Shown here: positions 1 to 10,261 of the stretch, piece after piece
Numbering within the stretch: the stretch's first letter is position 1
How the letters are laid out: each line of letters begins with the position of its first letter
Assembly: GCA_949130495.1 (NCBI GenBank)
Contig: OX422211.1
Coordinates: 335,638,504 to 335,702,503, forward strand
Source of the DNA: Sambucus nigra
Lineage: Eukaryota > Streptophyta > Magnoliopsida > Dipsacales > Adoxaceae
Length of the DNA stretch: 64,000 nt
Direction: 5' to 3'
The notes under the pieces: generated by a model
Databases searched by the model: none
What the model was told of the DNA's origin: nothing
What the model saw: the letters and a program-made list of their open reading frames with translations, nothing else
Translations under genes and position numbers: made by a program

Positions 1-1
1 G

Positions 2-541
2 CTCAGGGTTGCTGAGGAAAGGTTGGGCCAGCTTCAAGAAGTAGGTCGGCAGAAGGAGGAAGCAGAAAATAAATTGAAGGCTGTTGAGAACCTACTATCC
101 GAGAAGCTTGCCTTGGAGAAGACCAAGAGAAAGATGGCTGTGAAGAAGTCCTTCAGCTCTGGCTGGGACAAGGGGTGGAACAAGGGGTTGGTTGCCATGG
201 TGTCGCAAGTGGACTATGGCAGTCTCAAATACTTTAGGGATGGATGGGTTGCTGCCCTTCAAGAGATGAAGGTCGACGAGTCTTCCGAGCTCTTTCAGAG
301 ACATATCCCTGGTCCCCCTCCAACTCCAGAAGAGTTAGAAGAGGACGAAGCTACCTCCGAAGAGTCTTCGATGGTGATGGGAGATCGTGCTCTAGCCATC
401 CAGCCTGTTGCCGAGGAAAATCAACAAATCGTTTCTTCCTCCGAGCAACTGCCTATTCTCCCCGAGCAACTATCCCTTCCCTCCGAGCAACCTACCTCTT
501 CATCCCAACCTCCCGAGAAGGTTTTGGGAGATAAGGAAAAG
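2..541 (+). CDS. Antisense extra gene of Tat element, exon (5' part off window)
   Basis: Open from the first bases of the window, so the true start lies to the left. It encodes a charged coiled-coil stretch (residues 1-45, many Glu/Lys/Leu), then a motif with GWDKGWNKG and, about 25 residues later, FRDGWVAAL, then a Pro/Glu/Ser-rich tail with repeated SEQ(L/P)P motifs. The frame hits TAG at 545, but a GT donor right after codon 541 (AAG|GTTTAG) allows in-phase splicing to the exon at 717. It runs antisense to pol, where Tat elements are known to carry extra antisense ORFs. Its function is unknown. The GW motif recurs in the next exon and in the decayed element at 39.6-41 kb, so the protein sequence has been conserved. 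Confidence 0.75.
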
Positions 542-716
542 GTTTAGTGTTGTTCGGGTTTCTCTTTATTTTGTTTCTCTTTATCAAATATAACCCAGAA
601 GATGTAACTCTGAACTATGATCTAATAAAACTTGAACTTTTTGCATACTGTTGTCTATCTTTCATTCATACTTTGCTTGTTTTTCTTATTGATGATTGCT
701 CTTCTTTCTCTGCTAG
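542..716 (+). other. Predicted intron of the antisense gene
   Basis: This 175-base segment begins GTTTAG and ends in a pyrimidine-rich tract followed by CTGCTAG, a classic 3' splice site. Both flanks are at phase 0: the upstream frame ends on a complete Lys codon at 541 and the downstream frame is open from 717. The element at 37.6-47.5 kb has a matching interval (about 40162-40329) ending TATCTTAG between equivalent exons. The donor is weak, so splicing is inferred, not shown. Confidence 0.6.
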
Positions 717-1982
717 TTTCTGGCTTCCCATGACACAAAGTTGCTGCAACAATGCAATGAGTACTTTAAGGCTGGTCACATAGACCTGAGTGCTGCACAA
801 GTTGCCGACATCCTTGGTCATGATGCTTCAGAACAGGCAGTTGAAGCATATCAATATCTGAAGTGTCTGCTTGGTCGGGCTGTAGCCAATAACGTTGCCT
901 ATTATGAAATGATTGAGGATCTTCAAAGCACCCTCGAAGACCTTCAGCTTCAATACAAAGAATCCACTGCCTTGTTGCATGAGGGGTACGAGAAGAAGTA
1001 CCAGCAGATCATTGCCGACAAGGGCTACGAGAAGCTTTTTGCTGGGTACGATGTAAGAGAGAGAACCTTGAGAGGTGAGGTCGAAGAATGTAAACAGATT
1101 ACTGAGTTGCTGGAAAAGGAAAACAACAACCTGCAAAAGGAGCTGTCACAATTGAAGTCTGGAGCTTCCACTTCTAGTGCCTTGATCCCAGTGACCGACG
1201 AGGGATTTTCGTTCTTAGAGGTTGAGAACGCTAAGTTAAGGGAAGAGTTGGACACCTTGAGGAGGTCGGTCCCTTCCACATCTTCTCGGGGACGAGCAAG
1301 AGCTCCTTGGGGACGAGCAAGAGCAGCTCGGGTTCTTGTCGAGGAACAGAGGACTCAGTCTGCCTTAGAGAACCAGGCCTTCCAACTAATGGCGAAGAAC
1401 CAGGCGTTGTCTGATATGTCAAAGAAGATTAGGGACCTAGAAAAACAGCTCTTCGCGCAGAAGTCAGTCTTGGAGAATAAGGAGCTTTTCATTAAGAATC
1501 TCCACGAGCAGCTAGAAAGGGTAACATATCAATTCCACAAACATCCCAGGGAGTTCTGGATGGCTGGATACAACGAAGCACTATTCCACTTGGACGATCG
1601 TATCCGAAATGCCAACAATGAGTGCTACAAGCAAGGCTGGCTGAATGCCTTAGGTGTGTTGAAGCTCGAACAAGGTCATTATCTGTGGGACTATCATGAT
1701 CTCGGGTTGCTCGACTTGCCTGTGCCACCATACAATTTGGACGTGGATTGGATCCCTGCTCGGGCCATTCCTCGGAGCTTAATTTCAAAGTATCTCGGTG
1801 ACTACAATTTACATTCTCAAATCGAGGTATCTCGTCCCGAGCATCTTTTAGATCGACCATCCGTGATGAATACAAGGATGTTGAAAGATCTTAATTTCAT
1901 CAATTCTCCTCTGTCTTTAAATGATCCGCCTGCTGGCGATGAACCTGTGTCAAAAGCAGAGGGGAAGAGACCAGTAGAATAG
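717..1982 (+). CDS. Antisense extra gene of Tat element, last exon (coiled-coil protein)
   Basis: About 421 codons, open from the predicted splice acceptor at 716 to TAG at 1980-1982. No ATG precedes the conserved part, which favours entry by splicing over an independent start. The order is a helical region (residues about 10-75), a long coiled coil (about 75-145 and again 215-265) separated by a Ser/Arg-rich linker with two GRARA-type repeats, then a motif AGYNEALFHLDD...YKQGWLNALGVL and a C-terminal DLPVPPYNLDVDW region. The GY/GW motif is a divergent copy of the one in the previous exon. No catalytic motif is visible. A gag-like or plant-mobile-domain role is possible but not shown. Confidence 0.75.
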   Translation, partial: FLASHDTKLLQQCNEYFKAGHIDLSAAQVADILGHDASEQAVEAYQYLKCLLGRAVANNVAYYEMIEDLQSTLEDLQLQYKESTALLHEGYEKKYQQIIADKGYEKLFAGYDVRERTLRGEVEECKQITELLEKENNNLQKELSQLKSGASTSSALIPVTDEGFSFLEVENAKLREELDTLRRSVPSTSSRGRARAPWGRARAARVLVEEQRTQSALENQAFQLMAKNQALSDMSKKIRDLEKQLFAQKSVLENKELFIKNLHEQLERVTYQFHKHPREFWMAGYNEALFHLDDRIRNANNECYKQGWLNALGVLKLEQGHYLWDYHDLGLLDLPVPPYNLDVDWIPARAIPRSLISKYLGDYNLHSQIEVSRPEHLLDRPSVMNTRMLKDLNFINSPLSLNDPPAGDEPVSKAEGKRPVE

Positions 1983-2164
1983 GAATTTTTGATGTAATAG
2001 TTAGTATACATGTTAATGTAACTGTAATTTCATTATCAATGTAATTTATTTTGAATTCAATGAAAGACTTTCATTTTTGTTTGCAAATCTTGATTGCTAT
2101 TGTCTTGTAATTATCTAACACTTTATATTTATGCATATCTGTTAAAAAGATAACAATATTGTGT

Positions 2165-2540
2165 TGTTTGTCGACCAACTCAATAATAATTAAAAAGTTT
2201 CAAGTTTCAATAATATTACTCAATCACAAGTATAAAAAATGTTTAAAATTTTTCCAACCAATCAAGGTCGTTAAATTATGCTTGTCGACCAACTACTGTT
2301 AGTGGGTTTTTATTCCCGACCAGCCATACTTGGTAGATTTTTCAAAAAATGTGTCCGACCAACCAAGGTCGATAAATTCTTCTTGTCGACCAACTACAGT
2401 TAGTGGGTTTTTATCCCCGACCAGCCATACTTGGTAGATTTTTTATAAAATGTGTCCGACCAACCAAGGTCGATAAATTCTTCTTGTCGACCAACTACAG
2501 TTAGTGAATTTTTATCCCCGACCAGCCATACTTGGTAACT
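2165..2540. repeat. Tandem repeat, 101-bp unit, about 3.5 copies
   Basis: CTTGTCGACCAACTAC recurs at 2281, 2382 and 2483, exactly 101 bases apart, with a looser copy near 2168. Each unit holds short inverted repeats such as CGACCAACCAAGGTCG. The array lies between the antisense gene and the end of pol, a region known to be hypervariable and tandemly repeated in Tat/Ogre elements. Confidence 0.85.
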
Positions 2541-2945
2541 TTTGCACTTTCTGGAATAATCTTACCTCTCGACCAACATAAGTTGGCATTTTCGAGAATA
2601 TATGTACCTCCCGACCAATATAAGTTGGCATTTGCGAGAATATTTTGTTTTCTAGCCAAACAGGTTGGCATTTTTAGGAATATTTCGTTTCCTAGCCAAA
2701 CAAATTTGCATTTTTAGGAATATTTTGTTTCCTAACCAACCGAGGTTGGCATTTTTAGGAATATTTTGTTTCCTAACCAACCGAAGTTGGCATTTTTAGG
2801 AATATTTTGTTTCCTAACCAATCGAAGTTGGCATTTTTAGGAATATTTTGTTTCCTAACCAACCGAGGTTGGCATTTTTAGGAATATTTCGTTTCCTAGC
2901 CAAACAGGTTGGCATTTTTAGGAATATTTTGCTAAGCTTTGCCGA
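2541..2945. repeat. Tandem repeat, 41-bp unit, about 9-10 copies
   Basis: GTTGGCATTTTTAGGAATAT recurs every 40-42 bases (2582, 2623, 2663, 2704, 2744, 2786, 2827, 2868, 2908). Many units carry the near-perfect palindrome CCAACCGAGGTTGG. The array adjoins the 101-bp array and probably arose from the same GACCAACC-type core. It lies in the 3' untranslated region of the Tat element. Confidence 0.9.
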
Positions 2946-3050
2946 GTAGTGTGTAGCACTAGTATTCTCCGAAAAATTCTCAATAAAAGGAGAGACTTTG
3001 GCAGAATATCTTCATTTTATTAATACTGATGGAACTGTGTTACATATACA

Positions 3051-4800
3051 TCACTGATAATACTTGCGCAGGTGCTCTGCATTCCATGCATTCTTAAACT
3101 CCTCGCCTTCTAAAGTTGCTATTCGATAAGTTCCTGGTCGAACAACTTCTGTAACTCGGTATGGTCCATGCCAATTTGCCTCCAGTTTGTTGTGCTTTTG
3201 AATTACCTTCTTCAGCACGTAGTCTCCTTCTTTCAGGTCGCATTTCTTCACCCTCTTGTTGTAAAACAAAGCTGTTCGCTGCTGGTAAGCAGCATTTCTA
3301 ATGGCTGCTTCTTCTCTAACTTCCTCGAGCATGTTTAAATCCAGCCTTCTCATTAAGTCACTGATAGGGGAATTGAAATTCAGTACCCTGTGTGTTGGGA
3401 GACCCAACTCGGCAGGTATAACAGCTTCACGTCCGAAAGCCAGCATATATGGTGATTCTCCAGTTGCTACTCGGGGAGTAGTTCGGTAAGCCCAAAGTAC
3501 TGATTGTAACTCGTTGATCCAGTTTGCTTTTGCATCATCCAATCTTTTCTTCAAGCCATTTAGCAGCGTTCTGTTTGTCACTTCAGTTTGTCCATTTCTT
3601 TGAGGATGGCCTGGTGCTGAGTGGACCTTCAAAATGTTTGACTGATGACAATAGGTGGCAAACTCCTCGTTATCAAATTGTGTTCCATGGTCTGTGATGA
3701 AGGCATGAGGGAGACCATATCGGCAAATGATGTTCTTCCAAACAAATTGGTACACCTTCTCGTACGTCATGTCAATGAGTGGCTCAGCTTCTACCCACTT
3801 TGTAAAATAATCCACTGCTACGACGAGATACTTGAACCTTCCTCGGGTCGTTGGCAGTGGGCCAACCAAATCAATTCCCCACATGGAAAATGGCCAAGGG
3901 GAAGTTATGGGTGTCAACAATGCTTGTGGAGTTCTTCGGATGGAGGAAAAGCGCTGGCACTTGTCACACTTCTTGGCGTAGGCTATACAATCAGCCCTCA
4001 TCGTCGGCTAGTAGTATCCTTGCGTCATTACCCTTTGTAAAAGCGTCCGACCTGCTACATGTGCTCCACAAGACCCTTCGTGGATCTCTTCAATTAATTC
4101 TTTCACCTCGGAGGGGTGTGCACATCTCTGCAAACCTGCCATAATTCCTCGTCTATATAAAACACCATTAGTTAATACATACCGAGCAGCTTTAAACTTC
4201 AATTTTTTGGCAGCGAGCTTGTCAATTGGCAATTCTCCCTCCTCGATATACGCCCTGATGGAATCCATCCAAGATGATCCTAAATCAAGGGTGATAAAGT
4301 TCATCATCAGATCTTCATCTATGCTCCGACCAGCTAACACTTCAATTGGGATCGTTCGTCGTAGCTCGGTGCGAGTAGCTGATGCTAGTCGAGCTAGGGC
4401 GTCTGCTCTCACATTCTCCATTCTTGGTATTCTGACCAGCTGAATAGCGACAAATTCTGACATGAGCTCCTTTTCCTTTGCATGATATCTGATCATTAAT
4501 TCTCCTCTAACTGCATATACTCCCATCATTTGGTTTACGATCAATTGAGAGTCACTGAAGATCACAACCTGCTGAGCCTCCGTAATTTTTGCCAAGTTAA
4601 GCCCTGCAATCATGGCCTCATATTCAGCCTCATTGTTGGAAGCTTTGAATTGGAAACGCAAGGCGTATTCCATGTCGACCTCGTCCGGAGTGCTAAAAAC
4701 TATCCACGCGCCACATCTTGCAGTGTAAGATGAGCCGTCTACATATAGCCTCCATATAGGTAACTCGTCTTCAAATTTCTGATCAGTCAGAGTTCCTTGG
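3051..4800 (-). pseudogene. pol: Tat pol, 3' part: archaeal-type RNase H and integrase
   Basis: Read on the minus strand in a frame different from the upstream RT, so a frameshift lies around 4790-4860. The archaeal-type RNase H begins near 4760 with LYVDGSS, followed by ASNNEAEYEA, FSDSQLIVNQ and RADALARLAS, giving the expected Asp/Glu/Asp/Asp set. The integrase zinc finger (HEGSCGAH ... CDKCQ) is interrupted by TAG at 4008-4010, where the family has Trp in GYYWP. The catalytic core keeps WGIDLVGPLP, TDHGTQF and GQTEVTNR (D, D, E). The C-terminal domain ends at the stop near 3051. Apart from the stop and the frameshift the domains look complete. Confidence 0.93.
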
Positions 4801-4861
4801 TGAAATATCTGTTGCTTCCTTCTTCCTCGGATTTTTCTTGCTCTTCGTCGATAATTTCTTC

Positions 4862-6262
4862 TTACCCTTCTACCAACCGGAGTTGGTCTGAGCTTGAATT
4901 CAATGATCCTGTAACATACACTTGACCTTTTACCAACCGGAGTTGGTCTGAGCTAGTGTTTGTTGATCCTGTAACATCCACAGGTTGATCAGTGAGCAAC
5001 TTTTGTTCCTCGGCGGTATCAGGATAGGTGAACTCCGCTATAAAATCTGCTACAGCCTGCCCTTTTAATGATGATCTGGGTTCATAAATTATATCATATT
5101 CACCGAGCTCTATTGCCCAGTACATCAATCTCCTTGATTTTTCTGGCTTATGAAGGGCTTGTCTCAATGGCGCATCGGTATATACTACTATAGTATGAGC
5201 CTGGAAGTATGGCCTCATTCTCCTACTCGCCTCGATCAGCGCCAATACCAATTTCTCCAGCCTTGGATATCTGATCTCTGCTCCTCGGAAGGCCTTACTT
5301 GTGTAGTAAATTGGCTTTTGTACTCCATTTTCCACTCTGATCAACGCTGAGCTAACTATATTCTCGGACACTGCAAGGTACAAATACAATTTTTCTCCCA
5401 TCACCGGCCTGGACAACAGTGGAGGTGCTCCCAAGTATTTCTTCAAGTCTTGAAAATCCTTCTCACATTCATCATTCCACTCAAAAGTCTTTCTGAGTGT
5501 CTTGAAGAATGAGAGACATCTATCAGTTGCTCGTGACACAAATCTGTTGAGTGCCGCTACTCGTCCTGTAAGACTCTGTACTTCCTTCTTCGTCGTTGGA
5601 GATCGCAGCCCTAATAGAGCTTTGATCTTTTCAGGATTTTCTTCAATGCCTCGTTGATTAACAATGTACCCGAGAAACATGCCTTCTCGTACTCCAAAGA
5701 TGCACTTCATCGGGTTCAGCTTCATTTGATATTTATCTAGTTGATCAAAAGTCTGACTTAAGTCAACTAGATGATCGGAAGCTTTCTTGCTTTTCGTCAG
5801 CATATCGTCAACATAGACTTTCATATTGTCACTGATTTGTTCAGCAAAGACCTTGTTCATCAGCCTCTGATATGTCGCACCTGCATTTTTCAAACCAAAA
5901 GGCATTACATTATAACAATAAGTTCCCCTTAGGGTAATGAAAGAAGTACTCTCCCTATCTTCAGGTTTCATTTTGATCTGATTATAACCAGAATAAGCAT
6001 CCATGAAGCTCAGCAACTCGTGTCCCGAGGTAGCATCCACCAGTTGATCAATTCGGGGCAATGGAAAGTGATCCTTTGGGCATGCTTTGTTGAGGTCGGT
6101 GAAGTCTACACACATCCTCCACTTGTTGTTCTTCTTCTTTACCATCACCACATTAGCTAACCAATCTGGATATTTAACATCTTCAATGAAATAAGCTTTC
6201 TGGAGCTTCTCGACTTCCTCCTGTATAGCTTGATTCTTCTCGGGACTGAATACTCTTCTTCT
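4862..6262 (-). pseudogene. pol: Tat pol: reverse transcriptase and first RNase H
   Basis: Open between TAG (6263-6265) and TAA (4862-4864). RT motifs in order are MCVDFTDLNKACPKDHFPLP, SFMDAYSGYNQI, MPFGLKNAGATYQRLMNKVF and YVDDM, all with their catalytic Asp residues. The first RNase H (LYLAVSENIVSSALIRVENG ... VYTDAPLRQAL) has no Asp at its usual first catalytic position, as is normal for Tat elements, which rely on the second RNase H. It ends in ELGEYDIIYEPRSSLKGQA. Just before the stop, a 20-codon stretch is duplicated in tandem (DNA period 60 near 4868-4990, with DQLRLVKG and DQLRLVEG). An ATG at 6151 is internal and not the start. Confidence 0.93.
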
Positions 6263-6265
6263 CTA

Positions 6266-7642
6266 CTTCACAGGCTTGATCTCCTTATTCACATGGAGCT
6301 CATGACATAAGAAGTTTGGGTCTATCCCAGGCATATCTTCATGAATCCACGCAAAAGTTTGTCTTCTGCTTCTAAGGAAAGTTATCAATTCTTGTTTTAA
6401 TGAGGCTTCCAACGATGAACTTATTTGAGTAGTTCGCTCAGGGTGCTCGTCGTCCAGAATGATGTTTTCAGTGGCTTCCACCACTTGACCCTTCACGAGT
6501 TGCGACTCATCTCAAGGATCCAATGTTTCAATTTTTGCACCTTCATCTACTTGATAGGTAGTAGTCTTTTTCTTTGATTCTTCCAGTTCTTCTTGCTCGG
6601 CGAATGAATAATAGCATTCCCGAGCTACTTTCTGATCACCTTTCACAACTCCTACTCCAAAGTTTATTGGGAATTTTAGGCACTGATGCACTGTAGATGG
6701 TACAACCTCGAACTTCTTCAATCCTACTCTTCCCATGATGATATTATACGATGATTGGACATTCTTATCCATCACGAAGAAACGTATTCTTTCTGTCTGA
6801 CAAGCAGGCCACGTACCAATGAGTATGTCCAACTTGATCGTCCCAAGTGAAAATACTTTCTCGCCAACAAAATCGATGAGGGGTCTGTGGTAAGGCTCCA
6901 GTTGAGATAGCTTTAGATTTAAACTATCGAAACACGAGTAGAATATGATGTCTACCGTGCTACCATTGTCGACCAGCACTCTTGAAATCATTACCTCCTT
7001 CATTCTCATCTTGATCACCAGCGGGTCATCATGAGGATATAGAACACCTGCAAGGTCGTTCTTTGAGAAACCAATAACCAATTTCTCCTTTTTCACCTTT
7101 CTCGGGCGATCTTCCTTAGCTAGATTTATTCGCTGAATGTACGTGCAAGCTTGAGCCTCACCGAGGTAAGCTTTTCTTTTTGCAGTAAGGTCTCCTCCTC
7201 CTGCATCTCCTCCTGTAATAACATTACAATCAAATGACCCAAAGCGTATTGAAAATACCTCTCGTTCTGGCTGCCTTGGTTTCTTGGGAAGATCGGGGTC
7301 ATCTTCTGGATCAACTTCATGGTTTCTCTTCTTGTTCTCCTCTGCTCGACGAGGAGATCTAGACCTCTCTCTAGTTCGGTCGTTGTTTCTTCTTTCGCCT
7401 CCCCGATCAAAATACTTTGTTAGCTTTCCTCGTCGAATGAGTGTTTCAATCTCATTCTGAAGAGCTATGCAATTTTTGGTCATATGGCCATGATCCTTGT
7501 GGAACTCGCAATATTTTTTCCTATTCCTCGTGTCAGGGTCTGCCTTCATTTTCTTTGGCGAGTTTAACTCCTCGCTGTTCTTAATTTCTTCCAGGACGTG
7601 GTTGATATTTACCTTCAAAGGTGTGTAATTATCAAATTTCCT
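6266..7642 (-). pseudogene. pro: Tat gag C-terminus and aspartic protease
   Basis: Same frame as gag and RT, split by TGA at 6512-6514 where the family usually has Arg in LDPRDE. A zinc-knuckle-like segment, CEFHKDHGHMTKNC, lies near 7460-7510, followed by a basic Arg-rich linker. The protease motif VLVDNGSTVDIIF (near 6940-6980) is the D(N)GS type of the Tat lineage, followed by YNIIMGRVGLKKF and VPSTVHQCLKFP. The region after the TGA (LKQELITFLRSRRQTFAWIH and HELHVNKEIKPV) leads into RT across the TAG at 6263. No frame change occurs, so gag-pro-RT was one open frame before the nonsense changes. Confidence 0.9.
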
Positions 7643-8986
7643 CAAGACCTCCCATGACGACCTATTTTTGGATTATTTGTCACCACCATTGTTCTTTTGT
7701 TCTTTCTTCTTAACTTTATCACCTTCCACCTTGGTTTCTTTGGCGTCCATATTCTTCTTCGCAGACATAGCCTCCTCGGCATTCATAATCTTGGACGCTT
7801 TTCCCATCAGGTCTGACATGGTTCGAGGTGGATCTTTGGCCAAAGTGTAGTACAACTTGTTTGGCAGTAGTCCACTCATCAAAGCGGTAATCGCTGTCTT
7901 CTCCTCATAATCAATGACTTCGAGTTTCTCGTTATTAAAACGAGTTATATAATCTCTAGTACTCTCACCAGCTTTTTGTCTAACACTTAACAAATGTGAT
8001 ACTCGTTTAACTAGCTTTGCTCCAAAGCAGAAATTCCCAATGAATAATTCGGCCAGTTGAAGAAAAGTTGAAATCTTACCCCGAGGAAGATTATTATACC
8101 ATATTTGAGCAGATCCAGTAAGTGTTCCCGAGAATGCTCTGCATCTCATCTCATCTGGGACAGTATAGATGTCTGCAGCAGCTTGGTATTGTTCTATATG
8201 AAGGACAGGGCCAGTCTTCCCATCATACTTGGGAGTCACAACAGGTGCTTTGAACTTTGATGGTGTTGGAAAATCAACAATGTCCTGGACAAATGGTGTT
8301 CCTCGGACAAAGGTTCATTGTAGAGGGTTCTTGGCCTTAGCCATTTCCCCTAATCTATCCTCCAGCCTCTGAATCGATCCTTTCCATGCATAATTTCTTT
8401 CCTCGGGCCTATTGGTTCGAGCAACTGATCGCGTTGAAATGGCTTCCTGGGATTTATCTTGACGAGCAGCTGGTCGGTCATAGGATCTATCTTAACGAGC
8501 AGCTGCTCGCGACTGGGCAGATCCTTCCCTTAAATCTGATGGTCATCGAAAGCTCCTCGACACTGCATTAAGAGGACTTTTGTTCCTCCTAGGGCCTAAT
8601 CGGTCGAAAGGAGAAACCCTACTTAATCTTTCCAATGCGCTGGTCCTTTCTGGGGAGAGGGTGACACGTTCAGTATCTGTGGCTCGCACCGACGAAGTTC
8701 GCCCAGGTTGATAAGAGAAATCATTAGATTCCTCATTGCGATGTGAATCGGTACGCCTAGTACGCGAGGATGGTGTGCGGATGTTTCTTTGAATACTCCG
8801 TGGTTCGGAATGGGCTGATGCATCGCCATGGAGGGTCTGGATGAGTTGTCGCATTGTTTCTTGCATGACGGTCTGGCCCTGAGCCAGATTTGCCATTATT
8901 CCAGTTAGATCTGGAATAATTAGTGGAGCAGATGGATTTGGAGGGGTTCCAGCGTTTCGATTGCTGGATTCAGGAATATCCGCCAT
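7643..8986 (-). pseudogene. gag: Tat gag
   Basis: The start ATG is at 8984-8986, about 45 bases after the primer site, giving MADIPESSNRNAG. The N-terminal part is low-complexity and Ser/Arg-rich. The core gag domain follows: TPSKFKAPVVTPKYDGKTGP, MRCRAFSGTLTGSAQIWYNN and GESTRDYITRFNNEKLEV, the usual retrotransposon gag pattern. In-frame stops are TGA 8543-8545, TAA 8492-8494, TGA 8315-8317 and TAA 7673-7675. The second lies in one copy of a short internal repeat (AAR-stop-DRS beside AARQDKS), so it replaced Gln. All can be single C-to-T changes. Length and order fit Tat gag; no frameshift is evident here. Confidence 0.9.
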
Positions 8987-9030
8987 TGGTAATGGATTGT
9001 TTTTGATGAAAAATGATATTATCAGTCGTT

Positions 9031-9047
9031 TCCCACAGACGGCGCCA
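9031..9047 (-). other. Primer binding site
   Basis: Three bases inside the 5' LTR end, the minus strand reads TGGCGCCGTCTGTGGGA. TGGCGCC-type sites pair with the 3' end of a host tRNA (Asp or Arg in related elements; I cannot decide which). A decayed relative, TGGCACCATCTGT, is at 47111-47123. Confidence 0.85.
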
Positions 9048-9050
9048 ATC

Positions 9051-9633
9051 TGTTGATGTAAAAAATTAGATCACACTAATAATTCAATCACAGATAAATA
9101 AATGAGACAAAAGATTTTAAAGTGGTTCAGCCTTATAAGAATGGCCTACGTCCACTGTTGTGTTATTGATGAGTGTCAGGAATTTTTGATTACAAATTCT
9201 CTAAAGAAATTCCTTTCTCGATTCCAGGGTTTGGATTCGGATCCCCTTACAATGAGGATTGTACAATGTATTTATAGCCCTGAGGCTGTAATGTGAAAGG
9301 GTAATACATTAAATGGTATACATATGAAAGGGTAATACATTTAATGCCCTTTTTGCGTGTGCGTCTGAATGATAAGCATTTAATGAGCAATTAAACTGTT
9401 GGTATCCTGCTTCGAGGTGCAGCTCGGACCGCCTGAGTTACTCGGACCGCTTGAGCTTCTCGGTGCTAAAGAGTTCCTCGGAGAGGTCTGCTCCTCGGAG
9501 CGTATGAGTTCCTCGGATTAACATGGTTCCTCGGAGCGTGTGATCATCTCGGAAGTGCTTGTTGTTGCCGTGTAGATAGCCACGTGTCTTCATATGATTG
9601 GTCCGTGTCAGCAGATTAAATTTGGTATCAACA
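9051..9633 (-). repeat. 5' LTR of the first Tat element (583 bp)
   Basis: Bounded by TGTTGAT and ATCAACA as inverted ends, directly followed inside by the primer site. It holds a TATA box (9269-9276), and near 9415-9560 an internal run of short units around CTCGGA(G/C)CG, about eight copies. The base outside the LTR begins ATTAC, the candidate half of a 5-bp target duplication whose partner is off the window. Confidence 0.9.
9269..9276 (-). promoter_or_regulatory. LTR TATA box
   Basis: The minus strand reads CTATAAATA within the LTR, about 220 bases before the LTR end. This is the expected place for the U3/R promoter driving gag-pro-pol; transcription would start near 9240. Confidence 0.65.
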
Positions 9634-10044
9634 ATTACCATCTTCCATTGTTAAGTTGAGAGTATTAAATATTTGGGTTTTTTATATGTGTCTTTATTTT
9701 CCTTTTTTACGATCAATTTACATTTTTGGAGACACTTTTTATTTTTATTTTACTGTCATATTTATTATGTTCTTGAGAATCGGTGAGATATATTATGGAG
9801 AAAGAAGATTTGAATTTATTAATGTTGGATTCATCAAAGATTGAAGTAAGCTTCAACTAATCAATAGTTTTCAATTTTTTATTTTCCAAAATTTTACTTT
9901 TTTTTTTGTTCTTACTAAAAGAAAGGTATGAACTAATGGTTTAAGGTTTTTGATTTCTCTATCTAGAATCATGGTCACTCATAAAGAATTTCATATCTAT
10001 ATTATTTTTTAATATAATTTATTTTAACTTTTGTACCGTGTAAT
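9634..10044. other. AT-rich spacer between elements
   Basis: No gene seen. It is rich in T and A runs with no motif I recognise; probably older repeat or host intergenic DNA between the Tat LTR and the CACTA-like left end. Confidence 0.5.
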
Positions 10045-10210
10045 AACTACACACAAAATGCTAATCTGGCACGCTTAAGCAAGGAGATTCTGGCCCTGTT
10101 TAAAATCGTGCCAGAATCTGGCGCGGTTTTATCATAATCTGAAACGATTTGAAATAGTGCCAAAATTTGGCATGATTTTTAACTGTGCCAAATATGGGTA
10201 CGCTTCGTTA
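10045..10210. repeat. Left subterminal repeats of CACTA-like element
   Basis: Copies of TCTGGCACG, CGTGCCAGA, CTGGCGCGG, GTGCCAAAATTTGGCA and GTGCCAAAT lie in both orientations, pairing as short palindromes about 25-30 bases long. The same motif family is found only at 32368-32755 in this window. Confidence 0.7.
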
Positions 10211-10261
10211 AAAAAATAACCCCTCAAAATTTAGAGCGGGGACCAAATTTTCAAGACCAAA

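Larger units (their letters stand above)
1..9633 (-). mobile_element. Tat-lineage (Retand-like) Ty3/gypsy retrotransposon, 3' end beyond window
   Basis: On the minus strand the order is 5' LTR (9051-9633), primer binding site, gag, protease, reverse transcriptase with RNase H, a second archaeal-type RNase H, integrase, then tandem repeats and an extra gene on the opposite strand. The double RNase H, the DNGST-type protease, the TGGCGCC primer site and the antisense gene are established traits of the Tat lineage. The 3' LTR is not seen; a second copy of the LTR start TGTTGATG is absent from 1-3000, so the element continues past the left edge and exceeds 9.6 kb. Gag-pro-pol has eight in-frame stops and at least one frameshift, so this copy cannot make its own polyprotein, yet its catalytic motifs are intact, which suggests recent inactivation. 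Confidence 0.93.

Noticed and set aside
2541..2945. CRISPR-like array (41-bp period with palindromes)
   Set aside because: Whole units repeat, with no unique spacers, and the context is a plant retrotransposon.
1..3000. 3' LTR of the first Tat element inside the window
   Set aside because: The LTR start TGTTGATGTAAAAAATTAGA does not occur here; the antisense gene runs to the window edge, so the LTR lies further left.
3301..4144. Plus-strand frames over integrase and RNase H
   Set aside because: Shadows of the minus-strand pol domains, which show conserved catalytic motifs.
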